Made by a program: the position numbers and the translations under genes. Source: Aporrectodea caliginosa (lineage: Eukaryota; Annelida; Clitellata; Crassiclitellata; Lumbricidae). Taken from it: a stretch of 64,000 nt of DNA. Under the pieces are notes generated by a model. It had not been told where the DNA came from and made no database searches. It saw only the letters and a program-made list of their open reading frames with translations. The stretch spans positions 1,526,001 through 1,590,000 of the forward strand of contig JACEVL010000161.1 of the NCBI GenBank assembly GCA_020284085.1, given 5' to 3'. Below, piece after piece: positions 61,985 to 64,000 of this stretch; within the stretch, counting starts at the first letter, position 1; the number at the start of each line of letters is the position of its first letter.

Positions 61985-62276
61985 ATGAGAGCGAGAGAGA
62001 GACAGACAGAGAGACAGAGACAGAGAGACAAACAGACAGACAGAGACAGACAGAAACACAGACAGAGAGACACAGACAGAGACAGAGAAGCAGAGGCAGA
62101 GACAGACAAGCAGAGACAGAGAAGCAGAGGCAGTGAGGCAGACAGAGGGAGGGATGCAGAGAGGCAGGGAGACAGGGAGACAGACGGGGAAGGGATGCAG
62201 ACAAGCAGAGAAGCAGAGAGGCAGACAGGGAAGAAGAGGTCCGGAATAGGCAGAGAAAGTTGAGGGAGCGGGGCAA
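61985..62276. repeat. Purine-rich duplicated block, copy 1
   Basis: (GACAGA)n, then GGCAGTGAGGCAGACAGAGG, GAGGGATGCAGAGAGGCAGG, AAGCAGAGAGGCAGACAGGG and CCGGAATAGGCAGAGAAAGT. The same order recurs at 62998-63245. Confidence 0.9.
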
Positions 62277-62997
62277 TGGGTTATTGTGGATGGGAGATTG
62301 AAGAACGAACGAGTACGTGGTGGACCAAGAAAGTGGAGGTAACGTATTGGCCTATAGAGAGAGCGAGAGCTCGAAGCGAAGAGCAAAAGGAATATCAATT
62401 AAGAGAAGAAACAGGAGAGAGAAAAAACTTAAAGGAGACGAGAGATTAGAGAGAAGAAGAGGTATGGGAAGGGATTGTTTGGGCGGGATGATTAATGGAA
62501 AGAGACAGACGTTTGGAGTGGAGTGGAGCGCAAAGGAAAGGCAGATGGATAGGGAGTAGGAGAAATGTAGAGAAAATAGGCTTTTAAATTTTTTAGATAG
62601 GGCGCAACAGAGGTCGCAGAAGGTGAGAGAAAGGGAAGTGGAGAGGGCAAATTGGATAGGGATGGGAGATTGTGGAGAGGAGAAGCTGTAGGCGAGGAGA
62701 GCAAGAGGTAGAAACGAGACCAGCGAAGGATTTTCTCAAAATGCCTGATATGTTGTAGTCATAAAATAACACAAATAAATCAGAGGAAGGTTGCCCAGAA
62801 AAGCTCTTCTAGACATCAGTTGTCGAGTAATGAAGCCCAGTTGATTTACTGCGACTTTTTGAAATAATACAAATCCCCTATAAATACATAAAACAACGCT
62901 ACAGGTAATGCATGATATATTCTTCTGTACGTGGTATACAGTATATCCCTACATGTATACCTGTCTATCTCAATGAATATATGCACCTGAATGGCCC

Positions 62998-63245
62998 ACA
63001 GAGACAGAGAGACAGAAGAGACAGAGACAGAGACAGAGACAGAGACAGAGACAGAGACAGAGACAGAGAGACAGAGAAAGAGAGACAAACAGACAAGCAG
63101 AGACAGAGAAGCAGAGGCAGTGAGGCAGACAGAGGGAGGGATGCGGAGAGGCAGGGAGACAGACGGGGGAGGGATGCAGAGAAGCAGAGAGGCAGACAGG
63201 GAGGAAGAGGCCCGGAATAGGCAGAGGAAGTTGAGGGAGCGGGAC
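62998..63245. repeat. Purine-rich duplicated block, copy 2
   Basis: Copy of 61985-62276 about 1 kb away, ending GTTGAGGGAGCGGGACAAGA. The non-repeat flanks differ, so this is a local segment duplication, not only simple-sequence expansion. Confidence 0.9.
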
Positions 63246-63519
63246 AAGATTTTATACATGCTAAGGTTGCGTTAGAAGAATACTTGAATCTATCGCGCAA
63301 ATGTAGTATATATATTAAATATTTTTATAGCTCAGCACAAATATATTTCTATACATCGTTATATATTTCTAATATATAGGCTATAATATTGTGTGTATAA
63401 AATGCACTTCAAGACGATCCATTGTTAGGCCCAACAAAGGAAGAAAACGTGTAGACTATTCATAAGCTACAAGTATACACATCTATAATAGAGCTCCGTC
63501 TGCTAACTAAAGGAACTCT

Positions 63520-63645
63520 TCACCAGCATTTTATACTTCTCTGAAAAGCTATTCTATTCAGCCGTGGTTGGGCCGGGAGCGCCTCTGAGTAGATATCTTG
63601 AAAGGGCGCTATATCAAGTTTATTTTGATTGATTGATTTATAATG
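63520..63645 (+). mobile_element. CR1/L2-like LINE tail with ATTG tail
   Basis: GAAAAGCTATTCTATTCAGC (end of the K-x-x-L-F block), GTGGTTGGGCCGGGAGCGCC, TCTGAGTAGATATCTTGAAA, GGGCGCTATATCAAG and TTGATTGATTGATT. Confidence 0.75.
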
Positions 63646-63646
63646 C

Positions 63647-63885
<239 letters not shown>

Positions 63886-64000
63886 GCATCGTATCGAGCT
63901 TGTAATGTACTCGATACGACGCGGCACGGGGAGCCAGTGAATGACATGACGGAGAAGCGGTGTGACGCGATCGAATATCCGCCTTTACAGATCAGTCTTG

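Overview
The window is a piece of a large, intron-rich, repeat-laden animal genome. I can see one host gene: an axonemal-type dynein heavy chain on the minus strand. By hand I placed 33 exons between 45838 and 9092 (5332 coding bases, about 1777 codons). They run from the AAA1 Walker B exon through AAA2, AAA3, AAA4, stalk and microtubule-binding tip to the start of AAA5. Almost every junction has AG/GT and compatible phase. The 5' part (tail, linker, AAA1 P-loop) is not found in the 18 kb between 45.9 and 64 kb. The 3' part (rest of AAA5, AAA6, C-terminus) is not found below 9.09 kb. Both ends therefore lie outside the window, or behind very large introns. The organism is a ciliated or flagellated metazoan. 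Repeat style (tRNA-SINEs, LINE tails ending in GCGCTATATAAAT, hAT elements, ATT/ATC microsatellites) suggests a marine invertebrate, but I cannot name the phylum.

Layout. 1-9 kb: repeat territory downstream of the visible exons. It holds a hAT end with a transposase C-terminus, an RTE-like LINE end, a 4-kb cluster of a hairpin-bearing repeat with a LINE inserted in it, and LINE tails. 9-33.7 kb: dynein exons separated by introns full of minisatellites, including a 2.85-kb homopurine array at 19.64-22.49 kb, SINEs and a hAT MITE. 33.7-42.75 kb: an LTR-type retroelement antisense to the gene. Its gag-protease ORFs have no reverse transcriptase or integrase, and a truncated second copy follows in tandem. 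The element's first base touches the AG of an AAA2 exon acceptor. 43.2-45.84 kb: five more dynein exons. 46-64 kb: no exons seen; a 2.45-kb foldback element with a higher-order satellite array, a nested hAT element with an 8-bp target duplication, a LINE C-terminus fragment, two unassigned inverted-repeat elements and long trinucleotide repeats.

Points most worth attention: a one-base frame disruption inside the exon before AAA4 (18334-18508); the retroelement abutting a splice acceptor; the gag-protease-only element with an unrecognised C-terminal domain; the foldback element whose arm has become an 11-unit array with a duplicated 5-unit block; and two introns whose minisatellites resemble multiplied 5' splice-site sequence.

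All calls are from reading the sequence. No database search, alignment or folding program was run.
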